Origin: Bifidobacterium sp. ESL0763
Lineage (GTDB): Bacteria > Actinomycetota > Actinomycetes > Actinomycetales > Bifidobacteriaceae
Assembly: GCF_029433395.1 (NCBI RefSeq)
Contig: NZ_JAQTHW010000002.1
Location: forward strand, 620,001-684,000
DNA length: 64,000 bases
Direction of reading: 5' to 3'
The notes under the pieces are model-generated. The model saw nothing but the letters and a program-made list of their open reading frames with translations. It ran no database searches and was not told where the DNA came from. The position numbers were made by a program, and so were the translations under genes. Positions 9,126-18,311 of this stretch are shown one piece after another. The stretch's first letter is position 1, and each line of letters opens with the position of its first letter.

Positions 9126-9938
9126 ATGAGCGAAGCGCAGAACCAGTATCAGCCGGCAGGTTCCGCCGGCCCGCAGGGCCAGTGGAACCCGCAGTCCCAG
9201 CCCGGCCAGCCGGCTCAGCCCGGTCAGTTCGGTCAGCCGACGACGTTTGGCCAGTCCGGCCAGCACGGTCAGCCCAGCCAGCCGGCCCAACTGGGCCCGA
9301 AGGGCCAGCCCGGCCAGCAGGTCGTGCCCAGCACGCCGGGCCTTGCCGATGGCCTGGCCGACGCTTCCGCGCTCCGCTCCCAACAGCCCGAGTATGGCGC
9401 CATCAAGCTGCCCGAATACGGCGCCCTGGCCAGCCAGTTCCCGGCGGACTACGACCCCTACGTCTACGGCAGGCCCGACGACCCAAAATCCAAGGACAAG
9501 GATAAAGGCAAGGGCGGCAAGGGGAAGCGCTCCAACTTCGACCGCGCGGTCTTCGGTGACGGCGCCAGGCCGCAAAGCCGTGACGAAGGCCGTCAGCGCG
9601 ACATGCGCCACGGCATCGACCTCAACGATCCGGAGCAGAATCCGCTGCTCGGCCATTGGGACTCGATGTCGATCCTCTCGTTCGTCTTCGCCTTCCTCAT
9701 TCCCGTCATCTCACTGGTCCTGGGCGTCATCGGCATCTGGCGTGCGCGCAGGTTCCACATGAGGGGCATTGGCTTCGCCATCGCGGGCATCGTGCTGAGC
9801 CTGCTGAGCGTGGCGGTGGAGGTCTGGCTGATGATGCACGGCATCTCGGTCGAAGACCTGGAACGCAAGCTGCTCAGCCAGATCATGGCGGGCCTCGCGG
9901 GTGGCATCCCCCTCGGGTTGTGGTTCCCGGGCCTGTGA
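9126..9938 (+). CDS. Membrane protein with Gln/Pro/Gly-rich N-terminus (DUF4190-like)
   Basis: 270 residues. The first 80 are a low-complexity tract of PGQPAQPGQ-like repeats, followed by a charged Lys-rich segment (about 120-140). The C-terminal third has two strong membrane spans, SFVFAFLIPVISLVLGVIGI and a second at about 220-240, separated by a basic loop (RARRFHMRG). This arrangement matches small DUF4190-type membrane proteins whose function is unknown. AAGGAAG precedes the ATG. It lies 25 bases after pheT and may share its transcript. In related genomes, argC-J-B-D-F would be expected next; here argR follows directly. Confidence 0.7.
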   Translation: MSEAQNQYQPAGSAGPQGQWNPQSQPGQPAQPGQFGQPTTFGQSGQHGQPSQPAQLGPKGQPGQQVVPSTPGLADGLADASALRSQQPEYGAIKLPEYGALASQFPADYDPYVYGRPDDPKSKDKDKGKGGKGKRSNFDRAVFGDGARPQSRDEGRQRDMRHGIDLNDPEQNPLLGHWDSMSILSFVFAFLIPVISLVLGVIGIWRARRFHMRGIGFAIAGIVLSLLSVAVEVWLMMHGISVEDLERKLLSQIMAGLAGGIPLGLWFPGL

Positions 9939-10017
9939 GAAGGTGTATGATGTAGGGCGTTTGCCTGCGGTTTCACCCGTAGGCGGCGTTTATGCTTGGT
10001 ATTGAACATCGGATGAC

Positions 10018-10045
10018 GATGGCAAGTCGAAGGGGGCTTGCCATC
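10018..10045. promoter_or_regulatory. Hairpin just upstream of argR
   Basis: GATGGCAAG (10018-10026) pairs with CTTGCCATC (10037-10045), a perfect 9-bp stem, 20 bases before the argR start. It could be a weak terminator, an mRNA structure, or a remnant at the site where argC-F is missing. No long T-run follows. Confidence 0.5.
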
Positions 10046-10064
10046 TTGCGTAGGGAAGGTCGGC

Positions 10065-10685
10065 ATGGTGGACCACATCGAGGATGACGTGCACGGGGGA
10101 GATGGCAGCGAGGTGCAGGAGGCCGCGCATGCCTCGAACCATGCCTCGAATGGCAAGTCCGACGGGCAGGTCCGCGACTACATGCACCGGCCGCCCACCA
10201 GGGCCGCCCGTCTGGTCGCCATCGAGAGCATCCTCACCCACAATGTGGTCGAATCGCAGTCCATGCTCTCCAAGATGCTCCTCGGCAAGGGCTTCAAGGT
10301 CACCCAGGCCACGCTGAGCCGCGACCTCGACGAGCTGTGCGCCGTCAAGGTGCGCCTGCGCAACGGGCACATGGCCTACCGCGTCGGGCGGATGCAGGAC
10401 CAGGACGGCATGGAGGCCGAGAAGATCGAGCACCAGCTCTCGCGCGGCTTCTCCACGCTCATCGTCTCCGTGGCCTGCGCGGGCAACATCGTGGTGGTGC
10501 ACACCATCGACGGCGCGGCGCAGTACCTCGCCACGGTCATGGACAAGCAGGAGATCGACAACCTGCTGGGCACCCTGGCCGGCGACGACACGCTGCTGCT
10601 CATCTGCGCCAGCGAAGAGGCAGCGGTGCACCGTTCCAAGTGGCTTCTCGACATCGCCTCCAAGGAGCCAAGGCAGAGGAAATAA
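10065..10685 (+). CDS. argR: Arginine repressor ArgR
   Basis: Arginine-responsive hexameric regulator, 206 residues, with a non-conserved N-terminal extension of about 45 residues. The winged-helix DNA-binding domain carries TQATLSRDLDEL (about residue 90). The C-terminal hexamerisation and arginine-binding domain shows GDDTLLLICAS. Start 10065 has AGGGAAGG at 10052-10059; an upstream TTG is rejected. In other bifidobacteria argR sits between argF and argG. Here argC-J-B-D-F are missing upstream and deiminase genes lie between argR and argG, so its targets probably include the catabolic genes. Confidence 0.92.
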   Translation: MVDHIEDDVHGGDGSEVQEAAHASNHASNGKSDGQVRDYMHRPPTRAARLVAIESILTHNVVESQSMLSKMLLGKGFKVTQATLSRDLDELCAVKVRLRNGHMAYRVGRMQDQDGMEAEKIEHQLSRGFSTLIVSVACAGNIVVVHTIDGAAQYLATVMDKQEIDNLLGTLAGDDTLLLICASEEAAVHRSKWLLDIASKEPRQRK

Positions 10686-10718
10686 GGCTTTTCGCCCGCC
10701 TTGCGGGCGGCACAACGA

Positions 10719-10761
10719 GTGGGGCCTGGCTTCCGGATGATGACCGGAGGCCAGGCCCCAC
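10719..10761 (+). terminator. Strong hairpin after argR
   Basis: An 18-bp stem (10719-10736 with 10744-10761, one G-T wobble) with a 7-base loop lies about 35 bases after argR. No good T-run follows, so it may act with or without Rho. A smaller CGCCCGC/GCGGGCG hairpin lies at 10693-10709. Confidence 0.65.
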
Positions 10762-11009
10762 AGGTATTTGTGAAGAAAATGTGAAATAGTGGCTGCGATT
10801 ACCCGAAAGTCGTCTTTATACAGCGACTAGCCATTTGTTCCTTGTGATACATGGTGAGGGTTATGAGGATTGCATACCACTCCGAACGCTCCATTTTGAT
10901 CAATCGGTAAAGCATTGTCCTTACTGCCATTTGGGGATTCAGCCAACGGATGAAATAGCGACCAAATGGAAAGTCCAATTGTATACAATCCATTCATATC
11001 GTCTTCCGG
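10762..11009. other. AT-rich gap with candidate operators
   Basis: This stretch is visibly less GC-rich than its surroundings and has no convincing ORF. It holds an ATTGCAT half-site (GATTGCATAC at 10868-10877) and a perfect 12-bp palindrome ATTGTATACAAT at 10978-10989, of the kind bound by GntR/FCD regulators. It lies between the ends of argR and the minus-strand acetyltransferase. It could be the left edge of the segment that replaced or joined the arginine genes. Confidence 0.55.
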
Positions 11010-11456
11010 TCAGTCCATCACCATGTCAAGATGTGGGATGTTGTCCTCCAGATAGACGTCCGAGACGGCCTTGAAGCCAAGCGACTCGTAGAAGGGACGC
11101 AGATAGTTCTGCGCCTGGATCTTGATGGACTCTCCCTTGCGGTTGGCGTGGATCCAGTCGATCGTCGCCTTGACGACCTGCCTGCCGTAGCCGTTGCCGC
11201 GGTACTGCTTGGGCACCAGCACGCGCCCGAAGCTGATGTGCTCGCCGTCGTCGTGGGGGATGACGCGCGTATAGCCCACCATCTCGCCGTTTTCGCGCAG
11301 CATCACATGCACCGCCTCGTCGTCCTTGTCGTCGACCTCCTGGTAATAGCAGGTCTGCTCCACCACGAACACCTTCACGCGTTCGCGCATGATGTCGACC
11401 ACTTCCCTGGGGTCCAGCTGCGCCGTCGTGCGTACGTCCAATGTCGTTTCCGCCAT
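11010..11456 (-). CDS. GNAT-family N-acetyltransferase, ElaA-like
   Basis: 148-residue acetyl-CoA-dependent acyltransferase. The ElaA-type N-terminal motif is visible (VVEQTCYYQEVDDKDDEAVH), as is the acetyl-CoA loop (QYRGNGYGRQVV). It is transcribed away from arcA. On the minus strand GGAAAGGAG lies 7 bases before the ATG at 11456. The substrate is unknown. Placement beside arcA could suggest acetylation of a basic amino acid or polyamine, but that is speculation. Confidence 0.85.
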   Translation of the reverse strand: MAETTLDVRTTAQLDPREVVDIMRERVKVFVVEQTCYYQEVDDKDDEAVHVMLRENGEMVGYTRVIPHDDGEHISFGRVLVPKQYRGNGYGRQVVKATIDWIHANRKGESIKIQAQNYLRPFYESLGFKAVSDVYLEDNIPHLDMVMD

Positions 11457-11769
11457 CTCATGGCTCCTTTCCTAAAGCACGCTCCATCTTAGGGGAGTGC
11501 GTCGGTTATTGACAACCGGATGGGAATTTTCGCTGAGAATACTGTATGCAATCGAAGGCAAAAGGCGTAGGGCGCGGCGACTTTCGCCAAAACGTCGATT
11601 TCCCGTTTTCGGCTCCCTCGAAACCGAGAACCAGCCGTTCGGGACTTGAGTACGTCAAGTCGAGTTTCGATGATTTTTGACGTACAATATTCCGCAAAAC
11701 GCCGCGAAACGGCGTCATTCCAACCATTTCACGTCAATGATTGACGTTGGTCACCCGAGTCGTTATATT
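11457..11769 (+). promoter_or_regulatory. arcA promoter and operator region
   Basis: A sigma70-type promoter is readable: TTGACG at 11741-11746, a 17-base spacer, and TATATT at 11764-11769. The -35 box sits inside a palindrome, ACGTCAAT-g-ATTGACGT (11731-11747). A second inverted repeat of the same word, GTACGTCAA / TTGACGTAC, lies at 11650-11658 and 11677-11685. An ATTGCAT-type half-site (GTATGCAATC) lies at 11544-11553. A repressor on the -35 palindrome would block arcA transcription. The regulator is not identified; ArgR or the nearby GntR protein are candidates. Confidence 0.7.
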
Positions 11770-11816
11770 TAAGTCGTCCAAACAACATATGAAATCAGTT
11801 GAGGAGGATTGATTTT

Positions 11817-13076
11817 ATGACAGGTAGACAGGATTCTGTCCCCGATTATGGATACGAAACCCCCATTCACAACAACTCGGAAATCGGCAAGCTGAAGGCC
11901 GTCATCCTGAAGCGTCCGGGTCGTGAGATCGAGAACCTGACGCCGGACACCATGCCGCGTCTGCTCTTCGATGACATCCCCTATCTTCCCATCGCCCAGA
12001 AGGAGCACGATTTCTTCGCGCAGACCCTTCGCGACAATGGCACCGAGGTCCTCTACCTCGACGACCTCGCAGCCGACGCCCTCAAGGACGACGCCGTGCG
12101 CTCCGAGTTCATCGACCGCATGGTCCAGGAGTCCGGCTTCAACCGCGGCCTGACCTATGAGGCCCTCAAGGACTACCTGGGCAGCATGGATCCCGCCAAG
12201 ATGGTCACCACCGTCATGGAAGGCGTGCGCAAGTCGGACATCGACCTGAACTTCGCCGACCTTCGCCTGCTCTCCGAGGACGCGGACTATCCCTTCCTCA
12301 TGGACCCGATGCCGAACCTGTACTTCACCCGCGATCCCGCGGCCGCCATCGGCAACGGCCTGTCGATCAACCACATGACCTTCGCCGCCCGCCAGCGCGA
12401 GTCGATGTTCATGGAGTACATCATCAAGCACAACCCGCGCTTCGCCGACAAGGGCCTGCACGTGTGGCGCGACCGCAACCACTCCACCCGCATCGAAGGC
12501 GGCGACGAGCTGGTGCTCAGCGACCGCGTGATGGCCATCGGCATCTCCCAGCGCACCTCCGCGGACGCGCTGGAGGACATCGCCCGCAACCTGTTCAAGG
12601 ATTCCGACCGTGACACCGTCATCGGCATCAAGATCCCCCACAACCATGCGATGATGCACCTCGACACCGTCTTCACGATGATCAACTACAACCAGTTCAC
12701 TGTGCACCCGGAGATCCTCGACGGCGGCAAGATCGACATGTGGATCCTGCACCCCGGCAAGGATGGCGAGATCACCAGCGAGCACCGCACCGACCTGGTC
12801 GAGGTCCTCAAGGAGAACCTGCACCAGTCCGAGCTCGACCTGATCCCGACCGGCAACGCCGATCCCGTCATCGCGCCCCGCGAGCAGTGGAACGATGGTT
12901 CCAACACGCTCGCCATCGCGCCCGGCGAGGTCGTCACCTACGACCGCAACTACGTCTCCAACGAGGCGCTGCGCAAGCACGGCATCAAGGTCCACGAGGT
13001 CATCTCCAGCGAGCTCTCCCGTGGCCGCGGCGGCCCGCGCTGCATGTCCATGCCGATCGTGCGCGAGGATCTCTGA
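11817..13076 (+). CDS. arcA: Arginine deiminase
   Basis: Hydrolyses L-arginine to citrulline and ammonia, first step of the deiminase pathway; cytoplasmic. The 419-residue length is typical. Guanidine-modifying-fold motifs are present: [22 protein letters not shown], the catalytic His in [10 protein letters not shown] and the nucleophile Cys409 in GGPRCMSMP. Start 11817 has GAGGAGG nine bases upstream; a TTG at 11799 is rejected. It is followed by arcB and arcC. As far as I know the pathway is uncommon in bifidobacteria, so its presence between argR and argG is notable. Confidence 0.96.
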   Translation: MTGRQDSVPDYGYETPIHNNSEIGKLKAVILKRPGREIENLTPDTMPRLLFDDIPYLPIAQKEHDFFAQTLRDNGTEVLYLDDLAADALKDDAVRSEFIDRMVQESGFNRGLTYEALKDYLGSMDPAKMVTTVMEGVRKSDIDLNFADLRLLSEDADYPFLMDPMPNLYFTRDPAAAIGNGLSINHMTFAARQRESMFMEYIIKHNPRFADKGLHVWRDRNHSTRIEGGDELVLSDRVMAIGISQRTSADALEDIARNLFKDSDRDTVIGIKIPHNHAMMHLDTVFTMINYNQFTVHPEILDGGKIDMWILHPGKDGEITSEHRTDLVEVLKENLHQSELDLIPTGNADPVIAPREQWNDGSNTLAIAPGEVVTYDRNYVSNEALRKHGIKVHEVISSELSRGRGGPRCMSMPIVREDL

Positions 13077-13260
13077 TCCGCTAGCGTATACTCCGCCGGA
13101 GGCACGCCCGGATGGCCGTCAAAGGCCGCCCGTCCTCCGGCCGGGGTGGGGGAGTGACCAGGCGATTCCGCAAGATTTCGTCCGGTCTCCCGGCCATCCG
13201 GGCTATGGTCATGAGTTGACCGGCATTTTTTCGCGTACTGTGTTGTAAACTGTCTTTTTA

Positions 13261-13286
13261 GATTGCATACAACACGGTATGCAATC
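13261..13286. promoter_or_regulatory. Perfect inverted repeat before arcB (ARG-box-like)
   Basis: GATTGCATAC (13261-13270) and GTATGCAATC (13277-13286) are perfect inverse copies separated by six bases, 23 bases before the arcB ATG. The ATTGCAT/ATGCAAT half-sites resemble the actinobacterial ArgR box, though the spacing is wider than the usual 18-bp box. A possible -35 (TTGTAA, 13243-13248) suggests the repeat overlaps the -10 of an arcB promoter, so binding would repress. Confidence 0.7.
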
Positions 13287-13309
13287 GGTAACAAACAAGA
13301 GGTAATTAA

Positions 13310-14359
13310 ATGGCAAAAGAGTTTCTTGGTAAGGAAGAGAATGTCTTCCAGGGACGCAGCATTCTCGCTGAGACGTCGATGACCCCCGCCGAGATGGAGT
13401 ACCTGATCGATTTCGGCCTGCATCTCAAGTATCTGCGCAAGCACAACATCCCCCACCGCTACCTCGAGGGCAAGAACATCGCCCTGATCTTCGAGAAGGG
13501 CTCCACCAGGACCCGTTCCTCCTTCGTGACCAGCGCGGTCGAGCTGGGCGCCCACCCGGATTACATGGGCGTCGACGACATCCACCTGGGCAACAAGGAG
13601 AGCGTGGAGGACACCGCGCGCATCCTCGGCTCCATGTTCGATGGCATCGAGTTCCGTGGCTTCAAGCAGTCCACCGTCGAGGGCCTCGCCAAGTTCTCGG
13701 GCGTCCCGGTGTGGAACGGCCTGACCGACGAGTGGCACCCCACCCAGACCATCCCGGACCTGATGACCGTCAAGGAGAACTTCGGCTATCTCAAGGGCCT
13801 GACGCTGACCTACATGGGTGACGGCCGCAACAACGTGGCGAACTCCTTGCTCGTGGCCTGCACCATGGTGGGCATGAACATCCACATCGTCACCCCGAAG
13901 TCGCTCAACCCCTCCGAGAAGCACGTGGCGATCGCCAAGAAGAACGCCGAGACCAGCGGCTCCGAGATCCTCATCACCGATGACATCGACAAGGGCGCCA
14001 AGGGCTCCAACATCATCTACACCGACGTGTGGGTCTCGATGGGCGAGAAGAATTGGGAAGAGCGCGTCAACCTGCTCAAGCCCTACCAGGTCAACATGGA
14101 GCTGATGAAGAAGACGGGCACCCCGTCCGACCAGCTCATCTTCCTGCACTGCCTGCCCGCCTTCCACGACACCAACACCACCTATGGCGAGGACGTCTAC
14201 GAGAAGTACGGCATCAAGGAGATGGAAGTCACCGACGAAGTATTCCGCAGTGAATACAATCGTGCCTTCGAAGAGGGCGAGAACCGCAAGCACGGCATCA
14301 AGGCCATCATGGCCGCCACGCTCGGCAACCTCTTCATCCCCTCGGTCGCCCTGCGCTGA
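13310..14359 (+). CDS. arcB: Ornithine carbamoyltransferase (catabolic)
   Basis: Phosphorolyses citrulline to ornithine and carbamoyl phosphate in the deiminase pathway. 349 residues with the carbamoyl phosphate loop STRTRSS (residues 65-71), DEWHPTQ, and the ornithine-binding HCLPAFHD near the C-terminus. AGAGGT precedes the ATG by eight bases. The gene lies 233 bases after arcA with its own operator, and 23 bases before arcC, so arcB-arcC form a unit. Catabolic use is inferred from neighbours. With argF absent it could also supply ornithine or run in the anabolic direction. Confidence 0.94.
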   Translation: MAKEFLGKEENVFQGRSILAETSMTPAEMEYLIDFGLHLKYLRKHNIPHRYLEGKNIALIFEKGSTRTRSSFVTSAVELGAHPDYMGVDDIHLGNKESVEDTARILGSMFDGIEFRGFKQSTVEGLAKFSGVPVWNGLTDEWHPTQTIPDLMTVKENFGYLKGLTLTYMGDGRNNVANSLLVACTMVGMNIHIVTPKSLNPSEKHVAIAKKNAETSGSEILITDDIDKGAKGSNIIYTDVWVSMGEKNWEERVNLLKPYQVNMELMKKTGTPSDQLIFLHCLPAFHDTNTTYGEDVYEKYGIKEMEVTDEVFRSEYNRAFEEGENRKHGIKAIMAATLGNLFIPSVALR

Positions 14360-14382
14360 GCGGTAAGCAGTTAGGAACAACA

Positions 14383-15324
14383 ATGTCGAAAAGAATCGTC
14401 GTCGCATTGGGCGGCAACGCGATCGTGACCAAGGACGGCTCCGCCGCCTCGCAGATGGCCTCGATCCGCAAGACCGCCGAAGTCCTGGCGCAGTTCATCA
14501 AGGCCGGTGACCAGCTGGTGATCACCCACGGCAACGGTCCGCAGGTCGGCAATCTGCTGCTGCAGATGTCCGACGGCCAGTCCGAGGGCAATCCTCCGAT
14601 GCCGCTGGACACCGCGGGAGCGATGACCCAGGGCAGCATCGGCTACTGGCTGCAGAAGAGCCTGGATGACGTCTTCGCTCAGGACGGGATCGACAAGAAG
14701 GCCGTGACCATCGTCACGCAGACCATCGTGGCCAACGATGATCCCGCCTTCGAGTCCCCGACCAAGCCGATCGGTCCGTTCTACTCCGAGCAGCAGGCGG
14801 CCGATCAGAAGGCCAACCATCCCGACTACACCTTCGTCGAGGACGCCGGCCGTGGCTACCGCCGCGTCGTGCCCTCGCCGCGTCCGATCGAGATCAAGGA
14901 GGCCTCCGTGGCCTCGCTGCTGCTCAACAACGGCATGGTCCCGATCGCCTCCGGCGGTGGCGGCATCCCCGTGGTGCAGGCAGCCAACGGCCAGCTGACC
15001 GGTGTCGAGGCAGTGATCGACAAGGACTTCAGCGCCGCGAAGCTCGCGGAGAACGTGAAGGCCGACGAGCTGATCATCCTCACGGCGGTCGACAACGCCT
15101 GCATCAACTTCGGCAAGCCCGATGAGAAGAAGCTGGGCGCCACCACCATCGAAGAGATGAACGGCTACATCAACGACGGACAGTTCGCCAAGGGAAGCAT
15201 GCTTCCCAAGGTGCAGGCCGCCTGCTCGTTCGTCGAGCGTACCGGTGGCAAGTCGATCATCACCTCTCTGGAGAATGTCTCCAGTCTGATCGCCGGGGAA
15301 TCCGGCACGGTTATCACGAAATAA
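14383..15324 (+). CDS. arcC: Carbamate kinase
   Basis: Transfers phosphate from carbamoyl phosphate to ADP, giving ATP, CO2 and ammonia; last step of the deiminase pathway. 313 residues, full length. The amino acid kinase fold is shown by VVALGGNAI at the N-terminus, THGNGPQVGN (about 45-54) and ASGGGGIPVV in the middle. It follows arcB closely with AGGAACAA ahead of the ATG, and a hairpin terminator follows. Confidence 0.95.
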   Translation: MSKRIVVALGGNAIVTKDGSAASQMASIRKTAEVLAQFIKAGDQLVITHGNGPQVGNLLLQMSDGQSEGNPPMPLDTAGAMTQGSIGYWLQKSLDDVFAQDGIDKKAVTIVTQTIVANDDPAFESPTKPIGPFYSEQQAADQKANHPDYTFVEDAGRGYRRVVPSPRPIEIKEASVASLLLNNGMVPIASGGGGIPVVQAANGQLTGVEAVIDKDFSAAKLAENVKADELIILTAVDNACINFGKPDEKKLGATTIEEMNGYINDGQFAKGSMLPKVQAACSFVERTGGKSIITSLENVSSLIAGESGTVITK

Positions 15325-15350
15325 CAACGTAATACCGTGATACGATGACG

Positions 15351-15396
15351 AAAGGGAGCGTGGCATAGCTTCTGGTTGTGCTTTCGCTCCCTTTTG
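15351..15396 (+). terminator. Terminator after arcC
   Basis: AAAGGGAGCG (15351-15360) pairs with CGCTCCCTTT (15385-15394) and is followed by a short T-run. It separates arcC from the exchanger gene, so the exchanger probably has its own promoter or relies on read-through. Confidence 0.7.
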
Positions 15397-15469
15397 CCGT
15401 GTTTGGATCGAATCTGTGTTTTTTATGCGGCTGCACGGTGACGTGTGGTTGCGTTAGGAGAAAAGAAAA

Positions 15470-16891
15470 ATGACAAGTGAAAAGAAAGGCATCGGCAAAG
15501 GCGAGCTCGTCGCGCTGATCGTCAGTTCCTCGATCGGAACCGGCGCGTTCGGCATCATGAGCGATCTCGCCGGAGCGGCCGCGCCCGGCCCCATGCTGCT
15601 GGCATGGGTGTTCGTGGGCATCGGCATCTTCGCCTTGGTCATGTCGTTGAACAACCTGGGCGCCAAGCGCCCCGAACTCAGCGCGGGCATCTTCAGCTAC
15701 CCGGGCGAGCAGTTCGGACCGCTGGGCGAGTTCATCTCGGGTTGGGCCTACTGGCTCTCCGCCTGGTTGGGCAACATCGCCTTCGCGACCATGCTCATGA
15801 GCTCCTTCGGCACGTTCTTCCCGGCCTTCAAGGGCGGCCAGAACCTGGCGTCGATCCTCGTGGCGATCGTCTTCGTGTGGCTGCTGACCATCCTGGTCAA
15901 CAACGGCATCGAGGGCGCCTCGTTCATCAACACCATCGTGACCATCTGCAAGCTCATCCCGATCTTCGTGTTCATGGTCTTCATGATCATCAGCTTCAAG
16001 GCCGGCGTCTTCACCGCCGACTTCTGGGGCAATGTGGCGGACAACACCCTGCACAACGGCGGACACGCCTCCGTGTTCACCCAGATGAAGGGCTCCGTCA
16101 TGGTGATGATGTGGGTCTTCGTCGGCATCGAGGGCGCCTCGGTGCTCGGCAACCGAGCCAAGAAGAAGTCCGACGCCCGCGCCGCGACCACAATCGCGCT
16201 GATCGCCCTGCTGGCCATCTATGTGCTCATCTCCCTGCTTCCCTTCGGCGTCTTCAGCCAGGCCAAGCTCGCCGCGATGGACCAGCCCGCCATGGGCGAG
16301 ATCCTCAAGGCCGTCGTCGGTCCCTGGGGCTCCGTGCTCATCAACGTCGGCCTGATCATCTCCACCCTGGGCTCCTGGCTCTCCTGGACGATGCTGCCGG
16401 CCGAGACCACGATGCTCATGGCCCGCGACAAGACCCTGCAGAGCTACTGGGGCAAGCTCAACAAGAAGGGCGCCCCCACCGCCTCGCTGGTCATCACCGG
16501 CGTGCTGCAGACCGTCTTCCTCTTCTCGCTGCTGTTCACCGAGTACGCCTACAACTTCGCCTACTCGCTGTCCACCGCGGCCATCCTCATCTCCTGGCTG
16601 CTGGTCGGCACCTACCAGGTGCAGTACAGCTACCAGAAGAAGGATTGGACGCAGTTCGCCATCGGCATCGTCGCGGCGGCCTTCCAGCTGATCGCCATGG
16701 TGCTCGCCGGCTGGCAGCAGATCCTGATGGTCTCCATCCTGTGCGTGCCCGGGTTCATCTTCTACTACCTGGCATGCCGTGAGAACGACCGCAAGATGAC
16801 CCGCAACGAGAAGCTGGTCATCGCGGCCTTCGTGATCGTCGCCATCATCTCCGTCGTGCTCATCTGCACCGGCGTGGTCTCCATCGGCTGA
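15470..16891 (+). CDS. APC-family amino acid antiporter, ArcD-like (arginine/ornithine)
   Basis: Membrane exchanger of the amino acid-polyamine-organocation superfamily, 473 residues, about 12 membrane spans. Family features are the N-terminal SSSIGTGAFG substrate loop and VGIEGASVLGNRAKKKSDA. Its place after arcA-B-C suggests arginine uptake in exchange for ornithine. AGGAG precedes the ATG. It is clearly related to the protein at 22377-23801, with which it shares the RxPELxAGIFS motif and domain layout, so two related exchangers serve the cluster. Substrate is inferred from context. Confidence 0.85.
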   Translation: MTSEKKGIGKGELVALIVSSSIGTGAFGIMSDLAGAAAPGPMLLAWVFVGIGIFALVMSLNNLGAKRPELSAGIFSYPGEQFGPLGEFISGWAYWLSAWLGNIAFATMLMSSFGTFFPAFKGGQNLASILVAIVFVWLLTILVNNGIEGASFINTIVTICKLIPIFVFMVFMIISFKAGVFTADFWGNVADNTLHNGGHASVFTQMKGSVMVMMWVFVGIEGASVLGNRAKKKSDARAATTIALIALLAIYVLISLLPFGVFSQAKLAAMDQPAMGEILKAVVGPWGSVLINVGLIISTLGSWLSWTMLPAETTMLMARDKTLQSYWGKLNKKGAPTASLVITGVLQTVFLFSLLFTEYAYNFAYSLSTAAILISWLLVGTYQVQYSYQKKDWTQFAIGIVAAAFQLIAMVLAGWQQILMVSILCVPGFIFYYLACRENDRKMTRNEKLVIAAFVIVAIISVVLICTGVVSIG

Positions 16892-16958
16892 CCCACCATC
16901 CGTCCGGCTCCGAAGCGGTCACTCCTTCGCTTTGGGGCCGGCACTCCTGTTGTGTACA

Positions 16959-16992
16959 ACGGCAAGGCGCCCATCGCGGCCTTGCCGTTTTC
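16959..16992 (+). terminator. Rho-independent terminator after the ArcD-like gene
   Basis: AACGGCAAGG (16959-16968) pairs with CCTTGCCGTT (16980-16989), followed by TTTTCT. The left arm overlaps a TTGTGTACAA palindrome (16950-16959) resembling the candidate GntR sites elsewhere in the cluster. The remaining bases to 17225 show no gene. Confidence 0.85.
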
Positions 16993-17225
16993 TCATATCC
17001 AAGCCGCGACCGCGGCACCGTTGTCGGCGTACGCGGTTTCGTCCGCATCGTTCGCCGCGCATCAATCCCCGCGACGTCGGCGAATGCGGCCCGCCGTGGA
17101 TGGCGCCACCCGTCACCGCTCTGGTAACCACCCATGGATTACCATGGTTCCAGTCACCGCGGCGACGGTGATGCCGAATCGAGACAAGACGCCAACACCA
17201 GGTACGAGGGAATGGAGAAACGAAC

Positions 17226-17825
17226 GTGAACGGCATGAACCTACTGGTCTTCGCGGGGGCGTGCGTATCCGTCGCGTTCAGCTGCTCCTACATCGTCTCC
17301 ACCATCAAGGGCACCGTCAAGCCCAACAGGATCACCTGGCTGCTCTGGGCGGTCTCGCCGATGATCGCCACCTTCGCCGCCCTCTCCACCGGGGTCAGCT
17401 GGTCGATCCTGCCGGTCTTCACCGCCGGGTTCATGCCGCTGCTGGTCTTTTTGGCCAGCTTCCTCAACAAGGGGAGCTATTGGAAGATCGGTCCGGTGGA
17501 CTGGTGCTGCGGGGCGCTGTCGATCATCGCCCTGGTGCTCTGGGCCATCACCAAGGAACCGAACCTCGCCGTCATGCTCTCCATCCTCTCCGACGGCCTG
17601 GCCGCGCTGCCCACCTACATCAAGATCTTCAAGGCCCCGCGCACCGAGCGCGCCTACTACTATCTCGGTGGCCTGTTCTCGGCGACCACCAGCCTCGTCG
17701 CCGCGCCGAATCACCATTTCGCCACCATCGCCTTCGCCGTCTACCTGGTCTGCCTCGACGCCTCGCTTATGGTCTTCATCACCGCGTGCACCCATCTGCG
17801 CCGTGATCCCGCCGTCGAGGCCTAG
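17226..17825 (+). CDS. Multi-span membrane protein, function unknown
   Basis: 199 residues, almost entirely hydrophobic, with about six or seven membrane spans and short basic loops (KGTVKPNRIT, KAPRTERAYY). The pattern of small hydrophobic segments recalls PQ-loop/SWEET-like carriers, but no diagnostic PQ pair is visible. I do not recognise it firmly. The GTG at 17226 has GGAG eight bases ahead; an ATG at 17235 is an alternative. It lies inside the arginine cluster, so a transport role is possible. Confidence 0.6.
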   Translation: MNGMNLLVFAGACVSVAFSCSYIVSTIKGTVKPNRITWLLWAVSPMIATFAALSTGVSWSILPVFTAGFMPLLVFLASFLNKGSYWKIGPVDWCCGALSIIALVLWAITKEPNLAVMLSILSDGLAALPTYIKIFKAPRTERAYYYLGGLFSATTSLVAAPNHHFATIAFAVYLVCLDASLMVFITACTHLRRDPAVEA

Positions 17826-17833
17826 GGGAGTGC

Positions 17834-17884
17834 GCATACAACGTGTGTTCCACGACGTTGCGGCACACACGTCGGTGCGTATGC
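17834..17884. repeat. Imperfect inverted repeat with GCATAC ends
   Basis: GCATAC (17834-17839) and ACGTGTG (17841-17847) pair with CACACGT (17866-17872) and GTATGC (17879-17884), with an asymmetric bulge. It could be a hairpin in the mRNA end or an operator; the GCATAC ends match half-sites near arcA and arcB. The rest of the gap up to 18220 shows nothing recognisable. Confidence 0.55.
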
Positions 17885-18220
17885 CCCGTGGTGTGGCGTG
17901 CGCAGAGCGGGCTCCATTCGGGCGCAAGACTGATGCGAGCCAAGACGTGGTTCACAACCGGATTTCGGGGTGTGCCCGACGTGTATCCGGAGAGTTTCGC
18001 TCATAAGGCCCCGCGAGTGAACGGGTCGGCCATGCGAAACGAGGCGCGGAACGGTGAAGAACGCGGATCGGCATGGGCGTCGACCGTAACGGGTCCCACT
18101 GCGAGACCGGACACCCCAACGTCGCCCGCCGGAAACCGATCCCTGGCAACGCGTTTGCTGATAACCCGATAACCTGCATATAGGGGCTGTCACTTTCCGA
18201 TCCATACCTATATATAAGGA

Positions 18221-18264
18221 AGCGCGGCATCCGTCGGTGGTCGTTCACCTGCGGATGCCGCGCT
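18221..18264 (-). terminator. Hairpin between the membrane protein and gntR ends
   Basis: A perfect 13-bp stem (18221-18233 with 18252-18264) and an 18-base loop lie 48 bases downstream of the minus-strand gntR stop. A TCCTTATATATAGG tract follows in the gntR direction. It probably ends gntR transcription and may serve both strands. Confidence 0.65.
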
Positions 18265-18311
18265 TGGTGCCACCCAATGGGCGGGCGGCTGGCCATTGGT
18301 TACTTAGGCAG

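Noticed and set aside
10690-11009. Remnant of argF or another arg gene after argR
   Set aside because: Short frames here show no ornithine carbamoyltransferase motifs or other arg similarity.
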